Positions 42,143-51,190 of a stretch of DNA of 64,000 bases are shown here, in pieces. Location of the stretch: positions 1-64,000 of the forward strand of contig DASVRI010000022.1 of the NCBI GenBank assembly GCA_036388675.1, given 5' to 3'. Origin of the DNA: DASVUS01 sp036388675 (GTDB lineage Bacteria > Armatimonadota > Abditibacteriia > Abditibacteriales > Abditibacteriaceae). The position numbers and the translations under genes are program-made. The notes under the pieces are model-generated. The model was not told where the DNA came from. It searched no databases and saw only the letters and a list, made by a program, of their open reading frames with translations. How positions within the stretch are numbered: position 1 is the stretch's first letter; the number at the start of each line of letters is the position of its first letter.

Positions 42143-43326
42143 GACCGCGCTCCCGACGCCGTTTCGGCTCTTGAAGCAGCCGTGTTCCGTGGTTTATTAT
42201 CGTCGGCCAAGCGTTGCACTTCTTGAACATCTGTAGCGAAACGACTCCAATCTTGCGCGCTGCACGGGGCATCTCCGTAGCGCACACGATCGAAGCGGCG
42301 CGTGATGTCGGCCAGTGGGTCGATGAGTGTTACGCCCTGAGCATTGCGTCGTAAGGCGCGAATGTGTTCCCAGTTGGTGCGGCGCGTGTCGTAGCGCCAA
42401 ACGCCACGGCTATCGAGTTGCAGCAGCAGCGATAAATACATGTGGCGCAGCGCCTGGCGAAAATCGCCTTCAGCAGCGAAACGTTCAGCGCGCTGGCGCA
42501 GCTCATCGGGAGGCAGCAGCAGCAGTTCGGCATCTTCGCTTTGCAGGTAACGCACTTCGCGGCGTGCGCCTTCGCGACCCAGCCGGCCACCAAGCGTGCG
42601 CCACAACAGGTAGCCGAGCACGGCCAGCAGGGAAAGCACCGTTGAATAAAAGAAGAACGTGATCCAGCGCGTGTCGATGTTGGGTGCTTTGTTTGTAGCG
42701 GGCGGCGCGTTGCTGCCCAGCCAGCCGATAATTGTGTCGAAAAGTTTGGTGATGCCTTGCCCGATGCTGCGTGTGAGGTCGGCCCACATCTTTTGCCACC
42801 GAGTCGGGCCGCTGCGAATCTGTCCGGTCGATTCAAGCTGGCGCATGATGTCCTGAGCATCTGCCGCTTCATACAATTGCCCGTTGCGCCCGCTTATCCA
42901 CTCTTCCAGCGCCACGCGGCGGCGGTTCACGGCCAGGCGCAGGTCGCGGACTGCCTCGCGTGACACGATTCTTTTAGAACTGATGCTGCCCAGGCGCCGC
43001 TGCCATTCGTAACTGTTGGCACCCATAGTTTCGCCATCAGCGCGTCGTAGTTTGAATTCCGGCGGCGCGCTTAAGCTTTGCACGATATCCCCTGCACCCG
43101 TGCGCGGCGCACCGTTTTCCATGCGGGTAAAGGCGTCTTCAGCGCGCTGCAACCTGGCATGGTAAGAGCGCGCCTCCAGCAGCGGCGCGCTCTTGGGCGG
43201 CGCGCTCTTCGGCGGTACGCTCTCCGGCGGTGCGGCCCACAGCGGGACGACTCCGAGCACCGCGAGTAGATAAACGAGACAGCAGGCAGGAAAGAAACGC
43301 AGCATAGAAGCGAACAGCTTATTCAA
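42139..43326 (-). CDS. DUF4129 domain membrane protein (395 aa)
   Basis: A signal-like N terminus (FFPACCLVYLLAVLGVVPLWA) is followed by a Pro/Ser repeat (PPESVPPKSAPPKSAP), a soluble region, one helix near residue 225 (ITFFFYSTVLSLLAVLGYLLW) and the DUF4129 domain (FRQALRHMYLSLLLQLDSRG, RTNWEHIRAL, FDRVRYGDAP). Its start overlaps the end of the preceding gene by 8 bp. It is the second gene of the operon. Function of the domain is unknown. Confidence 0.87.
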   Translation of the reverse strand: MNKLFASMLRFFPACCLVYLLAVLGVVPLWAAPPESVPPKSAPPKSAPLLEARSYHARLQRAEDAFTRMENGAPRTGAGDIVQSLSAPPEFKLRRADGETMGANSYEWQRRLGSISSKRIVSREAVRDLRLAVNRRRVALEEWISGRNGQLYEAADAQDIMRQLESTGQIRSGPTRWQKMWADLTRSIGQGITKLFDTIIGWLGSNAPPATNKAPNIDTRWITFFFYSTVLSLLAVLGYLLWRTLGGRLGREGARREVRYLQSEDAELLLLPPDELRQRAERFAAEGDFRQALRHMYLSLLLQLDSRGVWRYDTRRTNWEHIRALRRNAQGVTLIDPLADITRRFDRVRYGDAPCSAQDWSRFATDVQEVQRLADDNKPRNTAASRAETASGARS

Positions 43327-44830
43327 GGGGCGAACCGAAGGTCGAGGGCGAGGTTGCCAGGCGGGCGCCGCACTGCATACAAAATGTTTGATTCTGGCGC
43401 ACCGCTGCCTTGCACTGCGGACAGACTAAGGCGGCACTCGTCGAAGACTCTATCGCATTCTCTGTAGAGGCAGCCGCAGAATTTTCCCTGGATACAACCG
43501 GCTGCTCCGCGACAAATGTATTCTCGCCAAACCCCGGTTGAGTACTCGTGACAACTTGTGGCTGGCCACCGTATGGGTAATCACTTCCCGTGACCGGCAG
43601 CGGGCGAGTTTGGCCGGTCGGCGCAAGAGAAGGCGGTGTGTGTGTCGGCAATTCCGGCGAATTTGAATGAGCAAGGCTACTGCTGGCAGCAGTGCTGCCA
43701 GCACTGTTGGATAGCGGCGGTGCCGACACGTCACGACTTGCAGGAGGGCCGAAAATTGGTCTGTCGAAAGCTGTTGGCTCCGCGCCGATGGAGCGTTGTC
43801 CGAAGGATCCAATCGGCGGTGCCGTGTTCAACTGGGCGGCGTCAGTCGGGTTTTCCTGCGGTGCGGAAACATGAGCCGACCACTCCAGGTCGAGAGCTTC
43901 TTTGCGGATGCGAAGGTCGAGATAGAACATCGCAATCAGCAAGAACATGAACGGCATCGTCACAACAGAAGTCAGTGTGTTGAGCGCCATGTAAACAACC
44001 AGCGACGCGCCTTCCGATACGCTCAGGAAACTGCTCCACGACGTGCGGCCACCGGAGAACACGGTGAACAGTCCTGCCGCCGCCTGCATAATGAAGCTGA
44101 GAGCCAGGAGACACACACCAAGGAGAAACATCAGCCCCAGAGCACGACGCCACTGGCCACGCAACAAATCCCAGGCGCGCATAAGTGGCCCCCGACTCGG
44201 AATTTGGCCTTCAAGACACGGCACCATCGGCACCATGAACATCCACGTTGCGACCACCAGGGACAAAAGAATGCCGATCACGTAGAAGCTGACTCCGGCC
44301 ACAATGGCCAATACTGTTGTGACTTGCCCCGGCACCGATTGCAGTGCCAGCGCACCGAGGCCAATGATAAGACCGCACAGCAGCATATAGCCCATCATCG
44401 CGACCCATGCGACCATGAGGGACGCCATGAACAAGCCCAGAATCTGGCCGTAGCGTGGCCTGGTAAACTGCCAGCACTGCTTAAACGACACTGTCTGCCC
44501 ACGCACGGCGGCGGCGATACAGCACGCGGCGGCACCGAGAATTAACGGCCACAGAAAAAGCGCCAGCAGACCACCGACGATAATGGAGAGAATGGCTGTG
44601 CCGGCGAAATCGACCCATGAAAATGCCTCGCCACCTGCACCCACGGCACCCAGCAACATGCCGATGGCCGCGACGCCGTAGCTGCTGCCCACGACAGTCA
44701 CCGACCAACCGGCGAGCACCCAGAAGTAACGTCGAAATATCTTAATGGTTACGTCGATAAGTTCGAGCACGCCCCGCGTGCGCAGTGGTAGCGGCTCAAA
44801 GGTCGACGCCGGTGATACAGATGTTTGCAT
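43319..44830 (-). CDS. Multi-helix membrane protein with C-terminal zinc ribbon (503 aa)
   Basis: After a short cytosolic start (LPLRTRGVLELIDVTIKIFRR) there are about six hydrophobic segments up to residue 310, a pattern like glycerophosphoryl-diester-phosphodiesterase membrane-domain/DUF7847-type proteins. A Pro/Ser-rich linker follows, then a zinc ribbon (CPQCKAAVRQNQTFCMQCGAR). ATG 44830 places the conserved region near the start; 44857 is also possible. It opens the leftward operon that includes DUF4129, DUF4350 and MoxR. GAGTACTC at 43540. Confidence 0.78.
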   Translation of the reverse strand: MQTSVSPASTFEPLPLRTRGVLELIDVTIKIFRRYFWVLAGWSVTVVGSSYGVAAIGMLLGAVGAGGEAFSWVDFAGTAILSIIVGGLLALFLWPLILGAAACCIAAAVRGQTVSFKQCWQFTRPRYGQILGLFMASLMVAWVAMMGYMLLCGLIIGLGALALQSVPGQVTTVLAIVAGVSFYVIGILLSLVVATWMFMVPMVPCLEGQIPSRGPLMRAWDLLRGQWRRALGLMFLLGVCLLALSFIMQAAAGLFTVFSGGRTSWSSFLSVSEGASLVVYMALNTLTSVVTMPFMFLLIAMFYLDLRIRKEALDLEWSAHVSAPQENPTDAAQLNTAPPIGSFGQRSIGAEPTAFDRPIFGPPASRDVSAPPLSNSAGSTAASSSLAHSNSPELPTHTPPSLAPTGQTRPLPVTGSDYPYGGQPQVVTSTQPGFGENTFVAEQPVVSRENSAAASTENAIESSTSAALVCPQCKAAVRQNQTFCMQCGARLATSPSTFGSPLE

Positions 44831-45028
44831 GGTTTTATAGAGTACTTGGGAAGCCATGGGTGGCAGGACAGAACTATCTCGAAAATAGCATAACGCATCA
44901 CACCTTTTTGTGGCACATGGATGCGAAGCGGCGCATGAGTTTTTCCGCACCGCGACCGTCACGAGGTCTGTTGTGTTCTGCCCTTATTGCAGGGTGACAT
45001 GGAAAGTAATTTGCCATAATTTGATTTT

Positions 45029-46381
45029 GTGACGATTTTCAATACACCTATCAACACGCTCATGCCCGATTCATCGAGACCTTATCCAAATGCGCTGCTT
45101 GCCCGGCCCCGTTCGTCTGCCGCGCGCCGGCGTCGTGCCGTTTTATGGTCGTTGCTCGCAATCAGTGCGCCGGGTGCGGCGTATGGCGTCAGTCAGTGGC
45201 TGATTCGAAGCGGCATGTGGTCGCCGGACGAGCGCGGTGTCGTTGTCGAAGCGCATTATGAGGGCAACGCTGTCGCCGGGACGGTTTTTAACAGCAGCGG
45301 CGTGCCGGCATCGAATGCCTCATCACCCGGGGCGCGACTCACCCGTGCGCCCTACATCCAGTGGACGACGACCACTTCGGCACACATTGTCTGGGATACC
45401 TATGTGGCCGCATCGTCAGAAGTCGAGTACTCGGTAGCGACTCCGCCTGGGCAGACGTATAACGTTGTAAAGACCGACAAAGTGACACGTCATATCGTGA
45501 AGCTAAGCCATTTGCAACCGGGCGTGCTCTATCGTTACCGCGTTGGCTCCAACCGTCGCGCGCTCGCGAGTGGCCAGTTCCGCACCGCGAAGAGCGCCGG
45601 ACAGCCGTTTTCTTTCGTGGTGTGGGGCGACTCCGGCATGGCATCGCGCGGTCAGGTGTCTCTTTCGCGCCAGATCGAAAAGGCCCGCCCCGACTTTCTG
45701 CTGCACACGGGCGACCTCATTTATCCGTCCGGCGCGGCGCGCGACTACAACCCCAAGTTCTTCGATATTTATCGAACCACTCTGGCGCGTGTGCCGTTTT
45801 ACGGTTCACTGGGCAACCACGATGTGCGCTCGCGTAATGGCCAGCCTTTCCTCGTCAACTTTGTGCTGCCGACGAACGGGCCGCCTGGAACCGCGCCGGA
45901 GCGCAACTACTCGTTTGACTATGCGGATGCTCATGTCGCAGTTCTTGATAGCAACGCCGGCACCAGCCAACTGAGCGAAATCATTGTGCCGTGGCTGCGT
46001 CAGGACATGACGCGCAGCCGCGCGCGCTGGAAGTTCGTGGTGTTTCATCATCCGCCGTATTCATCGGGCTTGCATGGCGATGACGCACGCATACAGCGAG
46101 TACTCGTTCCCGTGCTGCAACAACTCAAGATCGACGTGGTGTTCAATGGACACGATCACGATTATGAACGCTGGAAATCGCGAGGTGGTGTGGTCTACCT
46201 CGTTACCGGAGCCGGTGGCGCCGTCCTTTATCCACGCAAACGCGTTGATCCGGCGACGGCAGTCTTTCGGGAACGTGTCTTTTCTTACACGCGTATCGAC
46301 ATCGCAAAGCGCTTACTGCGCGGACGGCAGATCTCAATTGACGGCGCTGTCATCGACGAATGGAGAATGACCAAACCATGA
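45029..46381 (+). CDS. Purple-acid-phosphatase-like metallophosphoesterase (450 aa)
   Basis: Metal-site motifs are complete and in order: VVWGDSG, HTGDLIYPSG, GSLGNHDVRS, VFHHPPYSSG and FNGHDHDYER. A fibronectin-type N-terminal domain precedes it (TRAPYIQWTTTTSAHIVWDT, HLQPGVLYRYRVG). An Arg-rich stretch and a hydrophobic segment (RRRRAVLWSLLAISAPGAA) suggest export or a membrane anchor. GTG 45029 or ATG 45062 could be the start. GAGTACTC at 45425 (VEYS) and 46098 (QRVL). The stop overlaps the next ATG (ATGA). Confidence 0.92.
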   Translation: MTIFNTPINTLMPDSSRPYPNALLARPRSSAARRRRAVLWSLLAISAPGAAYGVSQWLIRSGMWSPDERGVVVEAHYEGNAVAGTVFNSSGVPASNASSPGARLTRAPYIQWTTTTSAHIVWDTYVAASSEVEYSVATPPGQTYNVVKTDKVTRHIVKLSHLQPGVLYRYRVGSNRRALASGQFRTAKSAGQPFSFVVWGDSGMASRGQVSLSRQIEKARPDFLLHTGDLIYPSGAARDYNPKFFDIYRTTLARVPFYGSLGNHDVRSRNGQPFLVNFVLPTNGPPGTAPERNYSFDYADAHVAVLDSNAGTSQLSEIIVPWLRQDMTRSRARWKFVVFHHPPYSSGLHGDDARIQRVLVPVLQQLKIDVVFNGHDHDYERWKSRGGVVYLVTGAGGAVLYPRKRVDPATAVFRERVFSYTRIDIAKRLLRGRQISIDGAVIDEWRMTKP

Positions 46382-46848
46382 GCAGTTGGAGCAAAGCCCT
46401 GCGACGAGCCTGTTACATCGGTGCCCTGACGAGCGTCACCACAACCTTAACCGCTGCGCTGTGCGGCTGGCGCGAAAGTCACAATGCGCTCGCTCCGCTC
46501 AATGCCGTCAGTCACATCCTGTGGGGCGACGAGGCCACGTCCCAGGATCGCATCTCGCTCAAATATACGGCAACCGGCGTTGCCCTGAACACAGCGGCCA
46601 TGTTCAGTTGGGCGCTTGTTTTTGTGAAACTATTTGGTCGAGGCCAGACGAATCACACCACTTCGTCGCTGTCGGGCGGCGCGCTGGTTTCGCTTCTGGC
46701 CTACATCGTCGATTACCATGTCGTGCCCCGGCGTCTCACACCCGGCATCGAAGCTCGGCTTTCCTCATGTTCGCTGCTTGTTATTTACGTCGTGCTGGCA
46801 CTTTCTCTCGCGGCGGGCGGTTTACTCGTGAGACAAGAGGACGCCTGA
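46378..46848 (+). CDS. Four-helix membrane protein of unknown function (156 aa)
   Basis: Hydrophobic segments at about residues 12-30, 62-85, 97-115 and 130-150. Conserved-looking polar stretches are HNALAPLNAVSHILWGDEA and DYHVVPRRLTPG. It is coupled to the phosphatase gene by an ATGA overlap. No known family is recognised with confidence. A second frame over this stretch is open but Arg/His-rich and is taken as a shadow. Confidence 0.75.
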   Translation: MSSWSKALRRACYIGALTSVTTTLTAALCGWRESHNALAPLNAVSHILWGDEATSQDRISLKYTATGVALNTAAMFSWALVFVKLFGRGQTNHTTSSLSGGALVSLLAYIVDYHVVPRRLTPGIEARLSSCSLLVIYVVLALSLAAGGLLVRQEDA

Positions 46849-46940
46849 CTCCATAATTTACATTCGCGCCCCGCGACGCCGTGCTGCTCTTGCGCCTGGT
46901 TGTGCCACATCGGCATCGAGACTACACTGAAACGCACCCC

Positions 46941-48404
46941 ATGAGTACTCGATTGCCGCGTTCAGGTTCGCTGTGCGCGCGCTTACAGCCGAAGCAGCAA
47001 CTGCCGTCACAGCCAGTAGAACCGCAAGTGCATCTCGACCCCGAGTCTAAGACGACTGCCGGGGCGGGCAATGGAGAGCCGGTCAGCAGTGCGGGCGATC
47101 CGCCGCACTGTGAAAACGGCGGCGTGCAGATGGAGTCTGTAGCGGATGTTCCTTTGCCCGATGAGCCTTCGCCGGCGGAAGATGGGGCAGGGCAGCGCGA
47201 GCCACGTTTCCCCGCTTTTCGCCATCGCAACTACCGTCTTTTCTGGACAGGCAATTTGATTTCGCTCATCGGCACCATGGCGCAGCAGACCGCGCAAGGT
47301 TGGCTCATGCGCGATGTGTTGACTCACGACCCCTTCATTATCACAGCCGTCGCCGCCTGTGGCACAGCGCCCATTCTCTTGCTGACTTTGCCCGCTGGAG
47401 TACTCGCCGACCGTGTGGACAAGCGCCGCACGCTGATGATGACCAATTCGGCCAGTGCCATTCTCGCTCTGCTGCTGGCCACGATCGTGTACTTCGGCAT
47501 CACACAGGTGTGGCATGTGGCGCTGATTACACTGGGAGTGGGCATTGTAAACGCCTTCGATATTCCGGTGCGCCAATCGTTCAACGTCGAGATGGTGGGC
47601 CGTAACGATTTACCAAACGCCATCGCTTTCAACTCGTCGGCTTTCAACGGCGCACGCGTGGCCGGCCCGATGGTGGGAGGCTTCTTGCTTCATGCCGTGG
47701 GTATGGCCGGGTGCTTTTTCATCAACGCTCTGTCCTTCGCCGCTTTGATTGCCGGTTTGATGCTGATGCGTCTGCAACCTGTCAAAACGCCCGGACAACC
47801 GATGCGTCTGCTCGATCTGCTGGAAGGTTATCGCTTTGTGCGAACGCACGAAACTCTGTGGCTGGTGACGGTTCTTGTGGCGTGGGTTTCGCTGTTTGCC
47901 ATGTCGTTCGGCGCGTTGTTGCCGGTTTTTGCCAAGGATATTTTCCTCACCGACGAGCGCGGCTTTTCGCTGCTGATGACCTGCAACGGCACCGGGGCAC
48001 TGGGCGCTGCCGTGACCCTGGCCATCGCGGGGAAAATGCGTCACAAGGGCAAACGACTTCTGCTGGGCGCAGTCATGTTCTGCTTGTGCCTCCTCGCATT
48101 TGCCTCGTCCACCTCACTTTACCTGGGCTGTGTGTGGTTGATCGGCGCGGGCTGGTGCCTGCTCACTTTTTTAATGACGGCCAACACGATGGTGCAAACC
48201 AATTCGCCGGATCATTTGCGAGGACGCGTTTTCTCCCTTTATTCAATGGCGCTGATTGGCACTTCGCCGCTGGGCATGGTGTTTATCGGCGCGCTGGCGC
48301 GAATGTGGAATCCGCGTGCTGCGGTGCAAACCGGAGCGAGCATCGCGGCGCTGTTTGTGGTTTACGTGTTTCTGAAACACCGAGCGTTGTGGAAAGAAAA
48401 GTAA
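46941..48404 (+). CDS. MFS transporter, DHA3/enterobactin-exporter type (487 aa)
   Basis: An about 80-residue hydrophilic N-terminal extension is followed by FRHRNYRLFWTGNLISLIGTM and twelve hydrophobic segments. Motif A-like LADRVDKRRTLMM, FDIPVRQSFNVEMVGRNDLPNAIAFNSSAFNGARVAGP and LRGRVFSLYSMALIGTSPLG are typical of MFS_3 exporters. The ATG is part of GAGTACTC context (ATGAGTACTCG, 46941), and a second copy at 47398 encodes GVLADR of motif A. The substrate is unknown. The tRNA gene follows. Confidence 0.92.
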   Translation: MSTRLPRSGSLCARLQPKQQLPSQPVEPQVHLDPESKTTAGAGNGEPVSSAGDPPHCENGGVQMESVADVPLPDEPSPAEDGAGQREPRFPAFRHRNYRLFWTGNLISLIGTMAQQTAQGWLMRDVLTHDPFIITAVAACGTAPILLLTLPAGVLADRVDKRRTLMMTNSASAILALLLATIVYFGITQVWHVALITLGVGIVNAFDIPVRQSFNVEMVGRNDLPNAIAFNSSAFNGARVAGPMVGGFLLHAVGMAGCFFINALSFAALIAGLMLMRLQPVKTPGQPMRLLDLLEGYRFVRTHETLWLVTVLVAWVSLFAMSFGALLPVFAKDIFLTDERGFSLLMTCNGTGALGAAVTLAIAGKMRHKGKRLLLGAVMFCLCLLAFASSTSLYLGCVWLIGAGWCLLTFLMTANTMVQTNSPDHLRGRVFSLYSMALIGTSPLGMVFIGALARMWNPRAAVQTGASIAALFVVYVFLKHRALWKEK

Positions 48405-48437
48405 ACGCGGAAACGGCAGAAAACGGCGTATGAAAGA

Positions 48438-48510
48438 TAGGCCGGACAGGAATCGAACCTGTGACCTTGGGATTAAAAGTCCCCTGCTCTACCAACTGAG
48501 CTACCGGCCC
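48438..48510 (-). tRNA. tRNA-Lys (anticodon TTT)
   Basis: On the minus strand the 73-nt gene starts GGGCCGGTAGCTCAGTTGG, has anticodon TTT in GACTTTTAATC, the T-arm GGTTCGATTCC, and an acceptor stem CCGGCCT with discriminator A. CCA is not encoded. All four arms can be drawn. Confidence 0.97.
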
Positions 48511-48781
48511 GAAATGGTGAAATTCGGATGTCGCATGCCCCAAAACGCGCAGCAAACGGACATTCATCTTAGCAAAGCCAGGCCTCTGTGTAAACCCGTA
48601 AGGGTGAAAACATCGCCCGCTATGCATCATATCGAGAACGTCACGGAAGCGCTGGTTAGAGTATGGAACGGTTGTCGGGATGTGTTTCGCGTAGGAGCGC
48701 ACGGCCTGCGCCCGCATGCTGCGGCAACTACATCACGGCGCACGCCATGCGCCCCTCCACACGTCATAACGTCTACTCAAA

Positions 48782-48820
48782 CAGACAGCGGCCACGCGAT
48801 TCTTTCGTGGCCGCTGTCTG
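48782..48820 (-). terminator. 15-bp hairpin downstream of subtilase 1
   Basis: CAGACAGCGGCCACG (48782-48796) pairs perfectly with 48806-48820 across a 9-nt loop, 55 bp beyond the stop of the leftward gene at 48875. Only a short T-run follows on that strand. The stretch 48511-48781 between it and tRNA-Lys shows no gene. Confidence 0.65.
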
Positions 48821-48874
48821 GAAAGCGGCTTTCTGCGCCGCTTGCGAGTACTCGCTAATCAAGTACTTGCTTAC

Positions 48875-50926
48875 TTAGTCTGCCGTTACATTTACTGAGC
48901 CGTCGGTGACATCACGACCGGCGGCATCTTTCAAGTCTTCCCAGATAATTCGCACGGTGTCGCCTGCTTGCACAGACCTCTTAGCCAGTTGCAGCAGCAC
49001 GTTGTTCGCACTTGAGTTGTAGATGACGCTTTGCACTGCGACATCTTCGTCGTTGACCGTCACGCTGTAATTGGCGCGGTTACTGGCTTTGGTGGCGTCT
49101 AGCTCTCTGCTGAAATAGAGGATAGTCGAGTGGCTCATCGATCCGGCTGTGGCGTTCAGTAGCGTAACAACCGAAGCCGCACCGCGAGCCTTCGCCGAGA
49201 AGCGGGACAAAGCGGCAAACTTCAGCTTGACCAGCATGATTTTGCTGAAGGATACCCCATCGGTCACCTGATAGGTGAACGAATCCTTGTCTCCCGCAAT
49301 CGGTGGATAGCGCGGATCGGCTGTGTAGGTGAAGGAGCCATCAGCCGCCAGATCGACTGTGCCCCAGTAGGCGTCGTCGATGAGGCTGGCTCTTAGAGTT
49401 CCGTTGCCGCCTTTGTCGTTGGCCAGAACACCCGGCGCTGCAACCGTCCATTTCAACTGCTGATAATCGAATGTGTAGGTATCGCCTTTGGCCGTGATCT
49501 TACGCGGTCTTGGCGTTGGCTGCACCGGAGTCGGCAGTGCAGGAGGTGTCGGCAGCACGACAACCGGAGGCGGTGTCGGGATTGTCACGGGTGGAGTCGT
49601 AGGCATCGGTGCGGGGCCACTGCCGGTGGATGTCAGGCTGGCAATGGCGCGTGCTAGGTTCAGGCGGCCATTGCTGACCACATTGCCTGTCCACTGCGGC
49701 AGCACATCGACGGTGTTCATCAAGGTTGCCTTAAGTTGCTCAACGGTTAATGAAGGCTGATAAGCTGCGAGCAGGGCCGCCGCTCCCGACACTTGCGGCG
49801 TAGCCATCGAGGTGCCGCTGTAAAAGGCGTAACCGCCTCGCACCGTGCTCAGAATATCATTTCCGGGCGCCGCAAGATCGACGCTGGTGCGGCCATAGTT
49901 CGACCAGGAAGGCCGGTTGTCCTGCGCATCGGAAGCAGCCACCGAGACAACGCTTGGCGAATTGAAGTTTGACGGGTAGGAGGCTTCGCTATCGGTGTTG
50001 AAGCCGTCGTTGCCCGAAGCCGTCATGTGGATGACACCGGCGTTACCTGCGGCGTCCATCGCCGTTTTCAGCGCGGCGCTATAGCCTGCGCCACCCCAGC
50101 TGTTACTGGTCACACGGATGTTGGTGCCGCGCCTCTTCATCATCGTTACGTATTCAAAGCACTTGATGGCGCCTGCCGTCGAGCCTCCGTCAGGCCCCAG
50201 AAACTTCAGTGCCATAATGCGCACCGACCAGTTGATTCCACTTATGCCGACGCCGTTATTGCTGGCGGCACCAATAACACCGGCGCAGTGCGTGCCGTGA
50301 TCATCGTCGTCCAGAGGATCAGTGTCGCCATTTTCTGCATCAATGCCATAAACGTCGTCGATGTAGCCGTTGTTGTCGTCATCTTTGCTGTTGCCCGCGA
50401 TCTCGCCAGGGTTGCGCCACATATTGGCACTCAGGTCGGGATGAGTATAATCGACACCTGTATCAATCACAGCCACGACCACACCGGAGTCGCCTGTGGT
50501 TGAGTCCCAGGCCGTGGGAGCTTTAATTTTGTTCAGCGCATACTGCTGGCCAAGGCGCGGATCGTTAGAAACCTTCAGCGGCTTCCACACATAGTTTGGC
50601 TCGACGGCCTCAACATTAGCCTGCGCCTTGTATTGTGCCAATGCGGCTTCGACGCTGGTGCCCGCCGGAACACGCAGCCGCTGCCAGCCGATGTAAGGAA
50701 AGTTGTGCAGCAGCATGGCTCCGAACTTCGCGTGAATTCCATTGGCTAGTGCCCATGATGTGCCGCCGCGAAATTTCACCATAATTTCCTGCGGAACATA
50801 GGCGCGCCGCGCCGTGGCTCCACGCGGAGAAATGTTGCTGGGCTGTGCCATAGCAGCGCCGCAAAGAGCCAGAGCGGCGCTCGCGAGCAGGCCGGAACGT
50901 AAAATCGAAGCAAGGTGTGTTTTCAT
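48875..50926 (-). CDS. Secreted subtilisin-like serine protease 1 (683 aa)
   Basis: Signal peptide at residues 1-27 (cleavage near AMA-Q), propeptide-like PQEIMVKFRGG, then the S8 domain with Asp155 (VAVIDTGVDY), His210 (DDHGTHCAG) and Ser in SGTSMATPQVSG. An acidic Ca-binding-like stretch (DDDNNGYIDDVYG) precedes the His. A Pro/Thr linker leads to a cadherin/VCBS-like domain (VLANDKGGNGTLRAS, SFTYQVTDG) and a last Ig-like domain. ATG 50926 starts the signal peptide. It has no GAGTACTC, unlike most genes here. It is a paralogue of the protease at 51191-54901. Confidence 0.93.
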   Translation of the reverse strand: MKTHLASILRSGLLASAALALCGAAMAQPSNISPRGATARRAYVPQEIMVKFRGGTSWALANGIHAKFGAMLLHNFPYIGWQRLRVPAGTSVEAALAQYKAQANVEAVEPNYVWKPLKVSNDPRLGQQYALNKIKAPTAWDSTTGDSGVVVAVIDTGVDYTHPDLSANMWRNPGEIAGNSKDDDNNGYIDDVYGIDAENGDTDPLDDDDHGTHCAGVIGAASNNGVGISGINWSVRIMALKFLGPDGGSTAGAIKCFEYVTMMKRRGTNIRVTSNSWGGAGYSAALKTAMDAAGNAGVIHMTASGNDGFNTDSEASYPSNFNSPSVVSVAASDAQDNRPSWSNYGRTSVDLAAPGNDILSTVRGGYAFYSGTSMATPQVSGAAALLAAYQPSLTVEQLKATLMNTVDVLPQWTGNVVSNGRLNLARAIASLTSTGSGPAPMPTTPPVTIPTPPPVVVLPTPPALPTPVQPTPRPRKITAKGDTYTFDYQQLKWTVAAPGVLANDKGGNGTLRASLIDDAYWGTVDLAADGSFTYTADPRYPPIAGDKDSFTYQVTDGVSFSKIMLVKLKFAALSRFSAKARGAASVVTLLNATAGSMSHSTILYFSRELDATKASNRANYSVTVNDEDVAVQSVIYNSSANNVLLQLAKRSVQAGDTVRIIWEDLKDAAGRDVTDGSVNVTAD

Positions 50927-50972
50927 GTGCGAGCAGTTTCCTTGGAAAACGGCAAAATCCACCGTCAGACGG

Positions 50973-51002
50973 GGCGTACCGGCAAAGGTTCAAGTATGTC
51001 AA
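50973..51002 (-). promoter_or_regulatory. Possible promoter of subtilase 1
   Basis: On the minus strand TTGACA (51002-50997) is followed after 18 bp by TACGCC (50978-50973). The -35 box is perfect and the -10 poor. The same TTGACA-18-TACG layout occurs before subtilase 2. Confidence 0.4.
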
Positions 51003-51122
51003 ATTTATTTCACAAAAACTGCCAACAGAATCGTACCGTGGCAATTTACAGAGGTTCTCTTATCAGGTTCTTCCACTTTCACAGGCAGGTTTGAGGTAGT
51101 GTCGAGTACTCGTTGAATAAAC

Positions 51123-51157
51123 AAGAAGGGCTGCCCCTTTTGAGGGCAGCCCTTCTT
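51123..51157 (-). terminator. Intrinsic terminator after subtilase 2
   Basis: AAGAAGGGCTGCCC (51123-51136) and its complement (51144-51157) form a 14-bp stem; on the minus strand the sequence continues TTGTTTATT. It lies 34 bp beyond the stop at 51191. Confidence 0.8.
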
Positions 51158-51190
51158 GAGATGACGTTGTCGCAGTTTGCGTGCGCTGTG

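Noticed and set aside
43796..44545. 249-aa open frame on the plus strand
   Set aside because: It is antisense to the zinc-ribbon membrane protein and rich in His/Arg/Gln, typical of a shadow frame.
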